A DNA stretch of 64,000 nt from Nemertoderma westbladi. Taxonomy: Eukaryota > Xenacoelomorpha > Nemertodermatida > Nemertodermatidae. The notes beneath the pieces were generated by a model that was not told where the DNA came from, did not search any database, and saw only the letters and a program-made list of their open reading frames with translations. Positions 56,310 through 64,000 of the stretch are shown piece by piece (within the stretch, counting starts at the first letter, position 1; each line of letters starts with the position of its first letter). The stretch covers positions 22,294 to 86,293 of the forward strand of contig JAUCBJ010007122.1 in the NCBI GenBank assembly GCA_032718475.1. The letters run 5' to 3'. Made by a program: the position numbers and the translations under genes.

Positions 56310-57329
56310 TCAAATTTGGCTTGGTGGGAGTATAGATGTGTCCCTGAAGACAGGTGTCGGGGTGGAAGAGTTTTGAGCAGAAACTTCATGATTATGGGTT
56401 GGTCCGTTATCAGAGTTGCGGTTTGCTAGGCGGCGCATATATTGCTGTTTAGCCTGGAATTTGGTAAGATCTTGATTGACAAACACATGAGAATGATCAC
56501 TAGAATTGCGTAACTTCCTTTTGGATTTAAGAATTGTTGCCTTGGCAGTATATGAATTGAGTTTAACAATAAACATAGATGGTTTGTTGTCTTTCGACCC
56601 TCGACGGTACAGAATTTTGTCAACTGGGTTCGTGTCCCCATTTACAAGCTCAAACTCTTTTGATAGAAAGCCATTTACTGTATCCAGATCATTATTCGCA
56701 TTCGACGGGAGTGGAAGGCCAGAAACAACAATATTCAGTTCGCGTTTCTGTTGTTCCCTAACTTCTCTTCCAACATCATCAACAGATAGGTAAGTATCCA
56801 TGGTACTGCTATTGACATGATGTGTTGAGTGTTTCTTCCGTCGATATTGAGATTGCCAATCATCATTCCTGGGATCAATGGGTATATCTGAACCCACGGC
56901 TTTCGTTACGGCTGATGTAAATGAACTGATTTCGTTGGTTAGAGTATTTTGTAGATTTGTGACCAGTGTTTCCACTGATGGTTCCAAATCAGACTTTATA
57001 GAGAGTTTTCCTTTGCTTTCACATTTAGTGCAAATTATTCTACAGAATTTACATTTACCTAGGATTTGTATTTCAGTGGAGGTGAGGTTCAGGCACGCAC
57101 CATGAATCCACATACCACAGATGTCACAGCCCAAGCAGTTGTTTCCAACCACCTTTTTGCAGCAGTGAGGACATAGATTTTTGTTGGTAGTCTGACAGGC
57201 AGTACTGTGAGCCTCAAGGTCATCTTTATCAATGAAGAATGCAGAGCAAATGTCGCAGTTGAATAGCTTCGACAAATCGATTCCCTTTGCTGGGGATGGC
57301 TTTGTAGACTTTCTTCGTTCTGGAGCCAT
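56310..57329 (-). CDS. CR1-like ORF1 protein (C2H2 + PHD-like + RNA-binding)
   Basis: An intact 339-codon frame from ATG 57329. Order: basic N-terminus; a C2H2-like unit CDICSAFFIDKDDLEAHSTAC (residues ~25-45); a PHD-like module CPHCCKK...CDICGMWIHGAC...CKFCRIICTKC (~53-102); a coiled-coil-like stretch; an RNA-recognition-like half with ELNIVVSGLPLP and PSMFIVKLNSYTAKATILKS; and a tail. The layout is that of CR1-type ORF1p, which binds element RNA. It ends in TGA at 56310-56312; ORF2 continues in the same frame right after it. Confidence 0.88.
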   Translation of the reverse strand: MAPERRKSTKPSPAKGIDLSKLFNCDICSAFFIDKDDLEAHSTACQTTNKNLCPHCCKKVVGNNCLGCDICGMWIHGACLNLTSTEIQILGKCKFCRIICTKCESKGKLSIKSDLEPSVETLVTNLQNTLTNEISSFTSAVTKAVGSDIPIDPRNDDWQSQYRRKKHSTHHVNSSTMDTYLSVDDVGREVREQQKRELNIVVSGLPLPSNANNDLDTVNGFLSKEFELVNGDTNPVDKILYRRGSKDNKPSMFIVKLNSYTAKATILKSKRKLRNSSDHSHVFVNQDLTKFQAKQQYMRRLANRNSDNGPTHNHEVSAQNSSTPTPVFRDTSILPPSQI

Positions 57330-58114
57330 ATATATCCAATATATATACGCAATAATTTTTATTGTCAGTTTTTATCCTTTTTTTGTCATTTTTTTTTGAT
57401 TTTTTATGTCATCCAAAAGTCTAATGTTATTCTGTATTTTAGTACCGGTACCGGTACTGTAACCTGCTCCTTTCTCTCAATTGGTAATGTTATCGTTTAT
57501 TGTTTTGGTTAGAAAATCCCGTCTCTGTAACCTGCTCCTTTCCCTCAATTAGTTAAAAGTTAAATTAGTTAAATTAGAAATCAGCAGTCTGACAGTTTGA
57601 AGAAATACATACATAAAAAATGACAATAAAAGTCATTAAATGGACAACAAAAGTTATTATGCATAATTCGTAAAAAAAAAATGACAAAAAAAGTCAAATA
57701 AAATGACATAAAAAATCACTGCCATATATATATATAGTATATAGCAAGTACAATAGCAGTTAAGTAAGCGATCAGGAAAATGTGATGTACTACTGTACGG
57801 TATTTTACGGTCTGACGGTACCGGTACCTGTTATCCAGTTATTACAGTTATTCTGTTATTTGAATGATGAATAAGTCAATACAGCAATAAGAGTAGGGCG
57901 TAATACAATAGACATAATACACAAATGCGAGCGAAGCGAGAGAAAATTTTTAAGGCTAAGCCTAACTCTTTTTAAAAATGTGCTCTACTGGCTGACTGGT
58001 AGAATTTCAAGTACAGAAGTAGAGTGGCTTTATACAGTTATATGTTGCCAGTCAGCCAGTGCATTTTGATACTGTACATGACGATGATGACATCCATCAG
58101 TCCATTCAGCCATT
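57330..58114. other. No gene recognised
   Basis: Upstream of the LINE. It holds two copies of the CTGTAACCTGCTCCTTTC motif (57461 and 57518) and AT-rich spacer with AATGACAWAAAAAGTCA-type short repeats (about 57600-57720). Confidence 0.5.
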
Positions 58115-58226
58115 TCCGCGCCAAGGATCCTCAATGCGCGCCACACGCCCCTGTTCCTTCGCGCCAGGATCCTAAATGCGCGCCACACGCCCCTGTTCCT
58201 TCGCGCCAGGATCCTAAATGCGCGCC
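58115..58226. repeat. 42-bp GC-rich tandem repeat (2.7 copies)
   Basis: Units of TTCGCGCCAGGATCCTAAAT plus GCGCGCCACACGCCCCTGTTCC, GC-rich in an AT-rich neighbourhood. Frames through it on either strand are artefacts of the 42-bp period. Confidence 0.92.
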
Positions 58227-58486
58227 ACACATGTTGAGCAAACTCTACATAAATTCCAACCTGGGCCTTGAAGTTGAAGTTTTTTATTGGACGCCAAATT
58301 ATAGTAATAGTGCCTACTGTAAAACGAACACAAAGCATATTAAAATCACGAAACATATTAAAATTGACAGCATACATAGACATACTTAATGATCGGCCCT
58401 GCATAACATTCCAGCATTCTGACAACATTTACAACAAAATTAAAAATAACGTTAACCTGTTAACACAGTAACACTATTGAAAAATA

Positions 58487-58714
58487 GTGTTTAAACTGTT
58501 TAAACCGACAAGTCTTATTCACTCCCACAACACACGTTCTACAGCTACCCGCAACTACTTCATTCATCGTACCAGACTTCAGCAAACGCAAAAATCTCTA
58601 AAATACCACGGGGCAATAACCTGGAACTCACTACCACTAAAAATAAAAAACAAAAAAACAAAACAATCATTTTCAAAAGATTTAAAAGACTCCTGGAAGA
58701 ACTGGTATAAATAA
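58487..58714 (+). pseudogene. LINE RT C-terminal fragment
   Basis: HNTRSTATRNYFIHRTRLQQ followed by YHGAITWNSLPLKIKN and a Lys-rich end is the last part of a CR1/jockey-type ORF2 (the HNTR ... G..WN.LP..I pattern). No RT core precedes it, so the copy is strongly 5'-truncated. Confidence 0.75.
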
Positions 58715-59091
58715 CTAATTAATAAAATTAATAGAATAGAATAATAATTATAATTAAATCTATGAAATAAGATAAAATAAACATAAACCTAAATTAATTA
58801 AAACATCATCCGCCTGATCTGGCTTTGCTATCAATCCCCCCCCCCCCCTACCCCTTAGGTGTAACCCCCCCCCCCCTCTCCAACATCAAGTTACTACAAC
58901 AGTTATTGTCAAAACTAGCATCTGCTACTGACAATCTCTGTTGCTTCCATAAAAATTCTAGAACATAATTTCAAATTTTTGATATTCATCTGCAGGACTT
59001 ATTTTTTCACACATTAAACTGTTATGTGCAAAATTTGATGTTTGGAAAAGAAATATTATATATTGATATATTGAAATAATATGGTGCACCT
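58715..59091. other. No gene recognised; C-rich runs
   Basis: LINE-derived AT-rich 3' sequence, then two C homopolymers at about 58838 and 58867. Nothing coding. Confidence 0.5.
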
Positions 59092-60111
59092 AGGATAGCC
59101 CCATGAGGTTATACCTCGTTTCCATGGGGGTCCTATTTAAAATTCATTCTATTAATTAGCGCTCATCAAATACGGCATGAGAGTAAAAATTTAATTAAAT
59201 AAAATAAAATAAATAAAATAAAATATATGAAAAGTGCAATACAATGTAAGATTTAATTAAAATATCTAAAAATAATGATCTAGAAGCAGTAAAGAGACGG
59301 AGTTTATTTGTAAATATTTACTATGATTGTTAATTATCTAAAAGTTTTTAAAAAAAATAAATATAGTTTGATTTGTCGCCTGATAGTAGTTTAAAGAAGT
59401 AGTACTTTTTTACGCTATGTTTGAAGCTTTCTAGTGACACACTGTTTTTGATGTCATCAGGGAGCTTATTCCAGAGTTTTGGCGCCGCAAACGAGAAGCA
59501 CTCTGTGCCTGATACGGTTTTACGGCGTGGGACGACGGCCCTGTGCGTGTTGCCTCTTAGATTGATGTTCGTATTGCCGTTTGTATTGAGTGTAACGAGG
59601 GATCTCAGGTAAGGCGGCGAAAGCTCTCGAGTAATGCGATACATATGGGTGACGATAGTTTGGTCGATACGGTAGTCTAAGGGTAGCCACGCCATCTCCG
59701 CGAAGTGCTGGACGGTTACGTGCTCTCGCCGGTGTAAACTCAGACAAAATCGCACGCACTTTCGTTGAAGTGCATGTAATTGGCTTTTTAGCTGTTTGCT
59801 GGCACTGGAATACCAGCATGATGCAACAAAGTCTAAGTGAGGTTGAATCAGGGTGTTACATAACAACCGTTTAGTTTCATAATCAAGCAGGGCACTCTTA
59901 CGATAAAGAAAACGTAGAGTCGAGTTGCCTCGTTTAATCACCTTCGATGCCATAGGATTTCCTGATAGAGACGATTCCAACATACAGCCAAGATATTTCA
60001 CTGACGTTTGTTGTTCTATTTTTTTACCCGCACACTCGATGTCTAATGGTTCTGCAGAATTCACGCGTTGGTGGGTCCCAAACAGAATACTCTTTGTTTT
60101 TCCTTTGTGTT
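59092..60111 (-). pseudogene. CR1-like LINE, 5'-truncated; RT C-terminal region
   Basis: The minus-strand frame is open from about 60105 (KTKSILFGTHQRVNSAEPLD) to the stop at 59348. It covers the end of RT and thumb: VKYLGCMLESSLSG, NTLIQPHLDFVASCWYSS, LQRKCVRFCLSLHRREHVTV and AAPKLWNKLPDDIKN. Motifs A to C are missing because of truncation. The 3' UTR contains the conserved hairpin at 59134-59092 (inner stem GAGGT/ACCTC). It interrupts the coding region that begins at 60112. Confidence 0.88.
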
Positions 60112-61136
60112 CCTAGACCCAACCAACACACGGAAAGACATAAACATCCGCGGAGACGTTGCGCTAAACACAGTTTTACTCGCTATATTTACAGGAGTTT
60201 CGAGCGAAACTTGTTCGACGTATCACCTACGCTCGCTCGACTCAAACGATCCTTAAATAAACCTATGATCAGAGTTACGGAATACTCGGTCAGATCTCCT
60301 CATTCCCTGGTGAAACCTCAGACTCTTGATCCTAATAGTATGACGGATCCTCCTGAGCTGTACTCATTGTTCAAAGATCTAGTGTTACCCGAACAATTAG
60401 TTGGTGGCACTCCGGTTGTGGGCTCCCTAGATATTCGCCCATCCTACCTAGCTGGATTGGGACGCGGACATTTAATATCGTCGTTCAACCTGTATAATCG
60501 TCCCGGTTTAACCCCGATACAACCTGTCACCGAGGTGGAGGAGAGAGTTGTACGCAACGCGTTAGACACTATTCGACAAAAGATCGGAAAAGGAACCTAC
60601 GATTGTTTAGAGAAACGTAAATTGCAGCAGCAAGTCCAAGCGGTAAATGAATTAACTTTATCTCAGTTCGATCGGGAAATCCAGAATCTCTAAGAAGATA
60701 TCGAACTTGGACGACCCTATTCTCTAAACGAGTTTTAGACGAATGCTTCCAACAACAAGCGGAGGAAAATCAGCTTGAGGAGAAGCATATCGATTTCGAC
60801 AGAGCCCGAGAACGCGAGTCGGAAAGAACCATCAAACCGAGGAAATTTCTCACTACACACGGTCCACCTACCGCTCTTGTGCAGACGAATCGTCAGGGAC
60901 CAGTAAGAGCTGCTGTCTTGAAACGTGCTCTGAAGGTTGTTCGACCTCGTTCCACTGAGGTTGATACCGATCAACCGAGTATCTCGACCGGCGGATACAC
61001 CGACCGTCATCCTAAACCTTCCGATGCAATTGTATTGCACCCTTCACCGAGGAGTTATAGCCCTCCTAGTAAAGTGGCTCGCCCCAAAGAGAAAAGGACT
61101 CTTGCTAGCCTCAAAAAACTGCGTAAACGAGGTTAG
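60112..61136 (+). pseudogene. Unrecognised coding region, truncated and frameshifted
   Basis: Codons from 60112 (PRPNQHTERHKHPRRRC) run to TAA at 60693. They include FERNLFDVSPTLARLKRSL, GRGHLISSFNLYNRPGLT and a helical stretch TEVEERVVRNALDTIRQKIG. A second frame (-1 relative) is open from about 60652 to 61136 with coding-like text (VLDECFQQQAEENQLEEKHI, KFLTTHGPPTALVQTNRQG) and a basic end (KEKRTLASLKKLRKRG). The frames overlap by ~42 nt; I see no slippery heptamer in the right register, so a simple frameshift is likeliest. The 5' part is cut by the LINE at 60111. Base composition is more GC-rich than the flanks. I recognise no family. Confidence 0.5.
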
Positions 61137-61244
61137 CGTAAGAAGGACTAACTGTTTAGAGTATTTTTATATTTTAGAAACTGTGATTTTTATATTTTAT
61201 AGAATTAAATCCCATTTTCTGGGAGCGGTGTAAAAGCTTTTACG

Positions 61245-61373
61245 GATATAACCAGTCATTTTTCTCCGCAATGAACTGTTTAGTGGTTGTAGCGGACATA
61301 ACAAGCCATTTTCTCCGCAATGTACCCTGTAGGTGTTTTAGCAGACATAACAAGCCATTTTATGCTGCAATAC
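61245..61373. repeat. ~50-bp tandem repeat (2.6 copies)
   Basis: GACATAACAAGCCATTTTCT and variants begin at 61245, 61295 and 61344, followed by CCGCAATG. They directly follow the unrecognised coding region and could be part of the same element. Confidence 0.8.
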
Positions 61374-62415
61374 GCCAAATACTCTAAATAGAGTGTAGTT
61401 CAGATGACGAAATCTGTTGGCTGATTTGCTGTCGATGTGGAACTTTCTTTGTTCGGCTCGCTCAACCAATCAGAGCGATTTTCATTTTATCTTGCACAGA
61501 AGCCTACGGGAAATCGCGCAATGCATTACGGTCTTTGTTTACCTTTCTGAGCGAGAACAACTGCTTGGAAATTCTTCTGTACTTCTGTGTTAGAAGTTTC
61601 AGACTTTGGCCAACATTAGACGGCTTTGATTACAAGAATGTAAATCTATTATCTCTGCATCACCTGGATGCATTACTGGCCCTACTGCACTGTGCAACTG
61701 TGCAACTAACCATAACAACTGGTCACTTGGCACCTGCGGTACCGGTATTACCGATACTGGCTGAATATCACCGCATTATTGTACTTCTGTTTACTGTCTG
61801 TTATTAATGGTTATATGTTGATGGATATGTTGTTATATTTGGAGAATATCGATAAATAATCATAAAACCCCAATCTTCTTGATTACTAAAGGTTAGAGGG
61901 ACCGGTTACCGGTAGCAACTGCGACTTACTGTACATTACATTGGTTTTAGTGTGCAGTAAATGCTATTTCATAATCCCTGCGTGTGTCAGTGGCTATCCT
62001 CCTTATATATGATCAAATTCAGTGACGGTCGGCAGATCAGTGTGCAGCAGTGTGAAATCGTATGCAGCAGTGTGACAGATAATAAAGCATCTCCTAAAGA
62101 ATGCGCTATTTACGAAAATCATTAGCCATCTCGTTGTGTTTAGTATAAGTCATAACTCTGTTTTATACTTAAAGCGCCACGTCCTAAAGGAACTGTTAAT
62201 ATTTCCCTGAAAGTGAATAATATTGTCAGAGATTATATAGTAACGATCAATCGAATAATACAGTAGGTCTGCAACGCAATAAGGTCAAAGCATCCGAATC
62301 CAGTCTCCCTTAACTGTGGGTGAATGATCGCGCATAGACTGGCTTCGGCTAATGTTACTTTATGTGCATTAAATCATTGTTATAGGCTAAAGTCGATTTA
62401 TAAACAAGAGGACAC
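61374..62415. other. No gene recognised; one CCAAT word
   Basis: AACCAATCAGAGCG at about 61466 resembles a CCAAT box. The open frame at 61535-61807 downstream shows no recognisable domain and I leave it uncalled. Confidence 0.4.
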
Positions 62416-64000
62416 CTAAAATTGGCAGGTTAAACTGCTAAAGGTCTGAAAGCGCGAACAGGCAGATTCTTTGGAATAATTTTTATATGATCTACAATCG
62501 CGGTAAGTGTGATTTCCTTTGGTCAGTTTTTGTTTCTTTCTAGTTAAATACACCATGTGATGGTCGCTAAGGCCCGTATTAATTACCCCAGAAGCTGCTA
62601 CAAGATCCAGATTGGATGCAAATATATGATCAATTGTTGTGGAGGAGGAGGTAGTAACTCTTGTTGCTTCTTTGATTATCTGTTTCATTGACGATGAGCG
62701 GCAGAACGACATAAGATGTTGGACAGGAGCTGACGATGGTAGCACGCCACAATACTTGTATGCACTACTGCAGCTAGTAGGTCCAGAATTAAGCTTCGAA
62801 GTATCTGCATTGGTATCACCTAGGATGTAGACTTCTTTGTATGCCGATGTGTCACCCAGGCAGTTATCCAAGTCAAGGAAGAATTTACATGAGAATTCTG
62901 AGTGTGGATTGTATATTACTCCTACCAGAATAGGTTTGGTAGCTGGCAGATAAATTGTGCATATCAAAGATTCTATGCCACGACCTTCGCCATTGAGTTC
63001 ATCATCTATAGTGTAATTAATATTGTCGGATATGTACATTGCCACACCCCCTCCTTGTCTGTTGCGATCATAACGAATTATTGAGTAGCCTCGAACACAT
63101 ATTTCATTGTCTGTAATGGTTTCATCAAGCCAAGTTTCAGATAAAGCTAATATATCAATTCTTTGGGAGGTGAGCATTAATCGAATCTCAGATAGTTTCC
63201 GTAGCAAACTAAGTATGTTATGATGTGCTATGTGTAGGCCGCGTTTGCTGAAAGTATCAAGCCATGGGTAAGCAAGGAGTGATTTGTTAGGCCGGTTTGG
63301 CATTGATGACGCAGCCGGGGGCCGTGTGGGCGACGGCGACACAGCCGGGGACTGCGCGGGTGAAGGCGACGCAGCCGGGGGCCGCGCGGGTGAAGGCGAC
63401 GCATCCAGGGGCTGCGCGGGCGAAGGCGACGCAGCCGGGGGTCGCGTGGGCGAAGGCGACGCAGCCGGGGGCCGTGCGGGCAAAGGCGACGCAGCCGGGG
63501 GCCGCGCGGGAGAAGGCGATGCAGGCAGGGGCCGCGCGAGCGAAGGCGACGCAGCCGGGGGCCGTGCGGGTGAAGGTGACACAGCTGGGGGCCGCGCGGG
63601 TGAAGGCGACGCAGCCGGGGGCTGCGCGGGCGAAGGCGACGCAGCCGGGGGCCGCGTGGGCGAAGGCGACGCAGCCGGGGGCCGCGCGGGCAAGGGCGAC
63701 GCAGCCGGGGGACGTGCGGGAGAAGGCGACGCAGACGGGGGCCGCGTTGGCGAAGGCGACGCAGCCGGAGGCCGCGCGGGCAAAGGCGACGCAGGCGGGG
63801 GCCGCGCGAGCGAATGCGACGCAGCCGGGGGCCGCGCGGGCGAAGGCGACACAGCAGGGGGCCGCGCGGGCGAATGCGACGCAGCCGGGGGCCGCGCGTC
63901 CGAAGGCGACGCAGCCGGGGGCCGCGTGGGCAAAGGCGACGCTGTCGGGGGCCGCGCGGGCAAGGGCGACGCAGCCGGGGGCCGCGCGGGAGAAGGCGGC
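62416..64000 (-). CDS. LINE AP endonuclease with Pro/Ala-rich repeat leader, partial
   Basis: The minus-strand frame enters from the window edge. Residues from about 64000 to 63300 are ~23 copies of a 10-residue ARPPAASPSP-type repeat. Then HIAHHNILSLLRKLSEIRLM, ILALSETWLDETITD, YDRNRQGGGVAMYISDN, YILGDTNADTSKL, STTIDHIFASN and GLSDHHMVYLT form an AP endonuclease with its usual catalytic blocks (N, E, D-N, D-H, S-D-H). Similarity ends near 62430; there is no RT, so the copy is 3'-truncated. Fusion of a Pro-rich array to the nuclease is unusual. The true 5' end is outside the window. Confidence 0.8.
   Translation of the reverse strand, partial: PPSPARPPAASPLPARPPTASPLPTRPPAASPSDARPPAASHSPARPPAVSPSPARPPAASHSLARPPPASPLPARPPAASPSPTRPPSASPSPARPPAASPLPARPPAASPSPTRPPAASPSPAQPPAASPSPARPPAVSPSPARPPAASPSLARPLPASPSPARPPAASPLPARPPAASPSPTRPPAASPSPAQPLDASPSPARPPAASPSPAQSPAVSPSPTRPPAASSMPNRPNKSLLAYPWLDTFSKRGLHIAHHNILSLLRKLSEIRLMLTSQRIDILALSETWLDETITDNEICVRGYSIIRYDRNRQGGGVAMYISDNINYTIDDELNGEGRGIESLICTIYLPATKPILVGVIYNPHSEFSCKFFLDLDNCLGDTSAYKEVYILGDTNADTSKLNSGPTSCSSAYKYCGVLPSSAPVQHLMSFCRSSSMKQIIKEATRVTTSSSTTIDHIFASNLDLVAASGVINTGLSDHHMVYLTRKKQKLTKGNHTYRDCRSYKNYSKESACSRFQTFSSLTCQF
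63300..64000. repeat. 30-bp GC-rich minisatellite
   Basis: Period-30 units like GGCGAAGGCGACGCAGCCGG plus GGGCCGCGCG, with point variants, continue to the window edge. In frame with the endonuclease ORF on the minus strand. Markedly GC-rich compared with the surrounding DNA. Confidence 0.93.

Noticed and set aside
58024-58428. ORFs of 121-132 codons on both strands across the 42-bp repeat
   Set aside because: Open only because of the repeat; no recognisable protein.
60652-60693. Programmed -1 frameshift in the unrecognised coding region
   Set aside because: GGGAAAT is present, but not in the zero-frame register required for slippage (X XXY YYZ); a mutation is simpler.
61535-61807. 90-codon ORF downstream of a CCAAT word
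   Set aside because: No ATG-supported start, no domain, no splice evidence; too weak to call.

Overview
The window reads as eukaryotic, AT-rich, repeat-dominated animal DNA. I see no operons, no bacterial promoters and no CRISPR array. Most coding sequence belongs to non-LTR retrotransposons (CR1/L2-like with PHD-type ORF1 proteins, RTE-like, and an RLE-type element of the R2/NeSL kind). A Penelope-like GIY-YIG fragment, hAT and foldback DNA transposons and very large tandem arrays are also present. This mixture fits a marine invertebrate, possibly a deuterostome such as an echinoderm; that placement is inference from element content only. The one host gene piece I recognise is a single exon of a PLAC8/cornifelin-family gene (42692-42880, minus).

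Layout. 1-4.6 kb: a 13-bp-arm hairpin, the first copy of a 1-kb dispersed repeat, a Penelope-like fragment and a 5'-truncated LINE with a hairpin and (ATCT)n 3' end. 4.6-9.1 kb: a nearly complete CR1-type element on the minus strand, with ORF1 frameshifted and ORF2 broken by one TAG. 9.2-9.9 kb: a GIY-YIG fragment inverted relative to the one at 2.4 kb. 10-17.3 kb: non-coding DNA, a tRNA-like fossil, the second 1-kb repeat joined to a LINE tail, a small C2H2 ORF and a 210-bp tandem duplication. 17.35-22.4 kb: a 295-bp inverted-repeat MITE, then a 36-bp minisatellite split by a 3.1-kb LINE insertion. 23.5-31.9 kb: an 8.4-kb array of a 32-bp satellite with higher-order structure.

33.99-41.79 kb is the most striking object. 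It is a 7.8-kb foldback-type element with a perfect 9-bp target duplication (GTTTAAGAT), inverted ends, and arms built of 20-bp and 89-bp tandem repeats. Its right arm has itself been hit by a 3.6-kb RLE-type retrotransposon with an uninterrupted RT/CCHC/RLE reading frame, a poly(A) end and a 13-bp target duplication. The foldback loop holds a second, diverged fragment of the same retrotransposon type. A 793-bp non-autonomous hAT element with a perfect 8-bp duplication (GTAAATAT) lies next to it, 48 bp past the end of the PLAC8-like exon.

44-51.8 kb: two LINEs with long uninterrupted EN-RT frames (1105 and about 1030 codons). The second appears to be inserted into another hAT copy. 51.9-60.1 kb: truncated LINE copies, palindromes and minisatellites, and a minus-strand CR1-type element whose ORF1 and ORF2 share one frame separated by a single TGA. 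60.1-61.1 kb: an unrecognised coding region truncated by a LINE insertion. 62.4-64 kb: a LINE endonuclease fused to a 30-bp Pro/Ala-rich repeat running off the window. Four LINE 3' ends of different subfamilies share one hairpin architecture whose inner stem varies in sequence but keeps its pairing.
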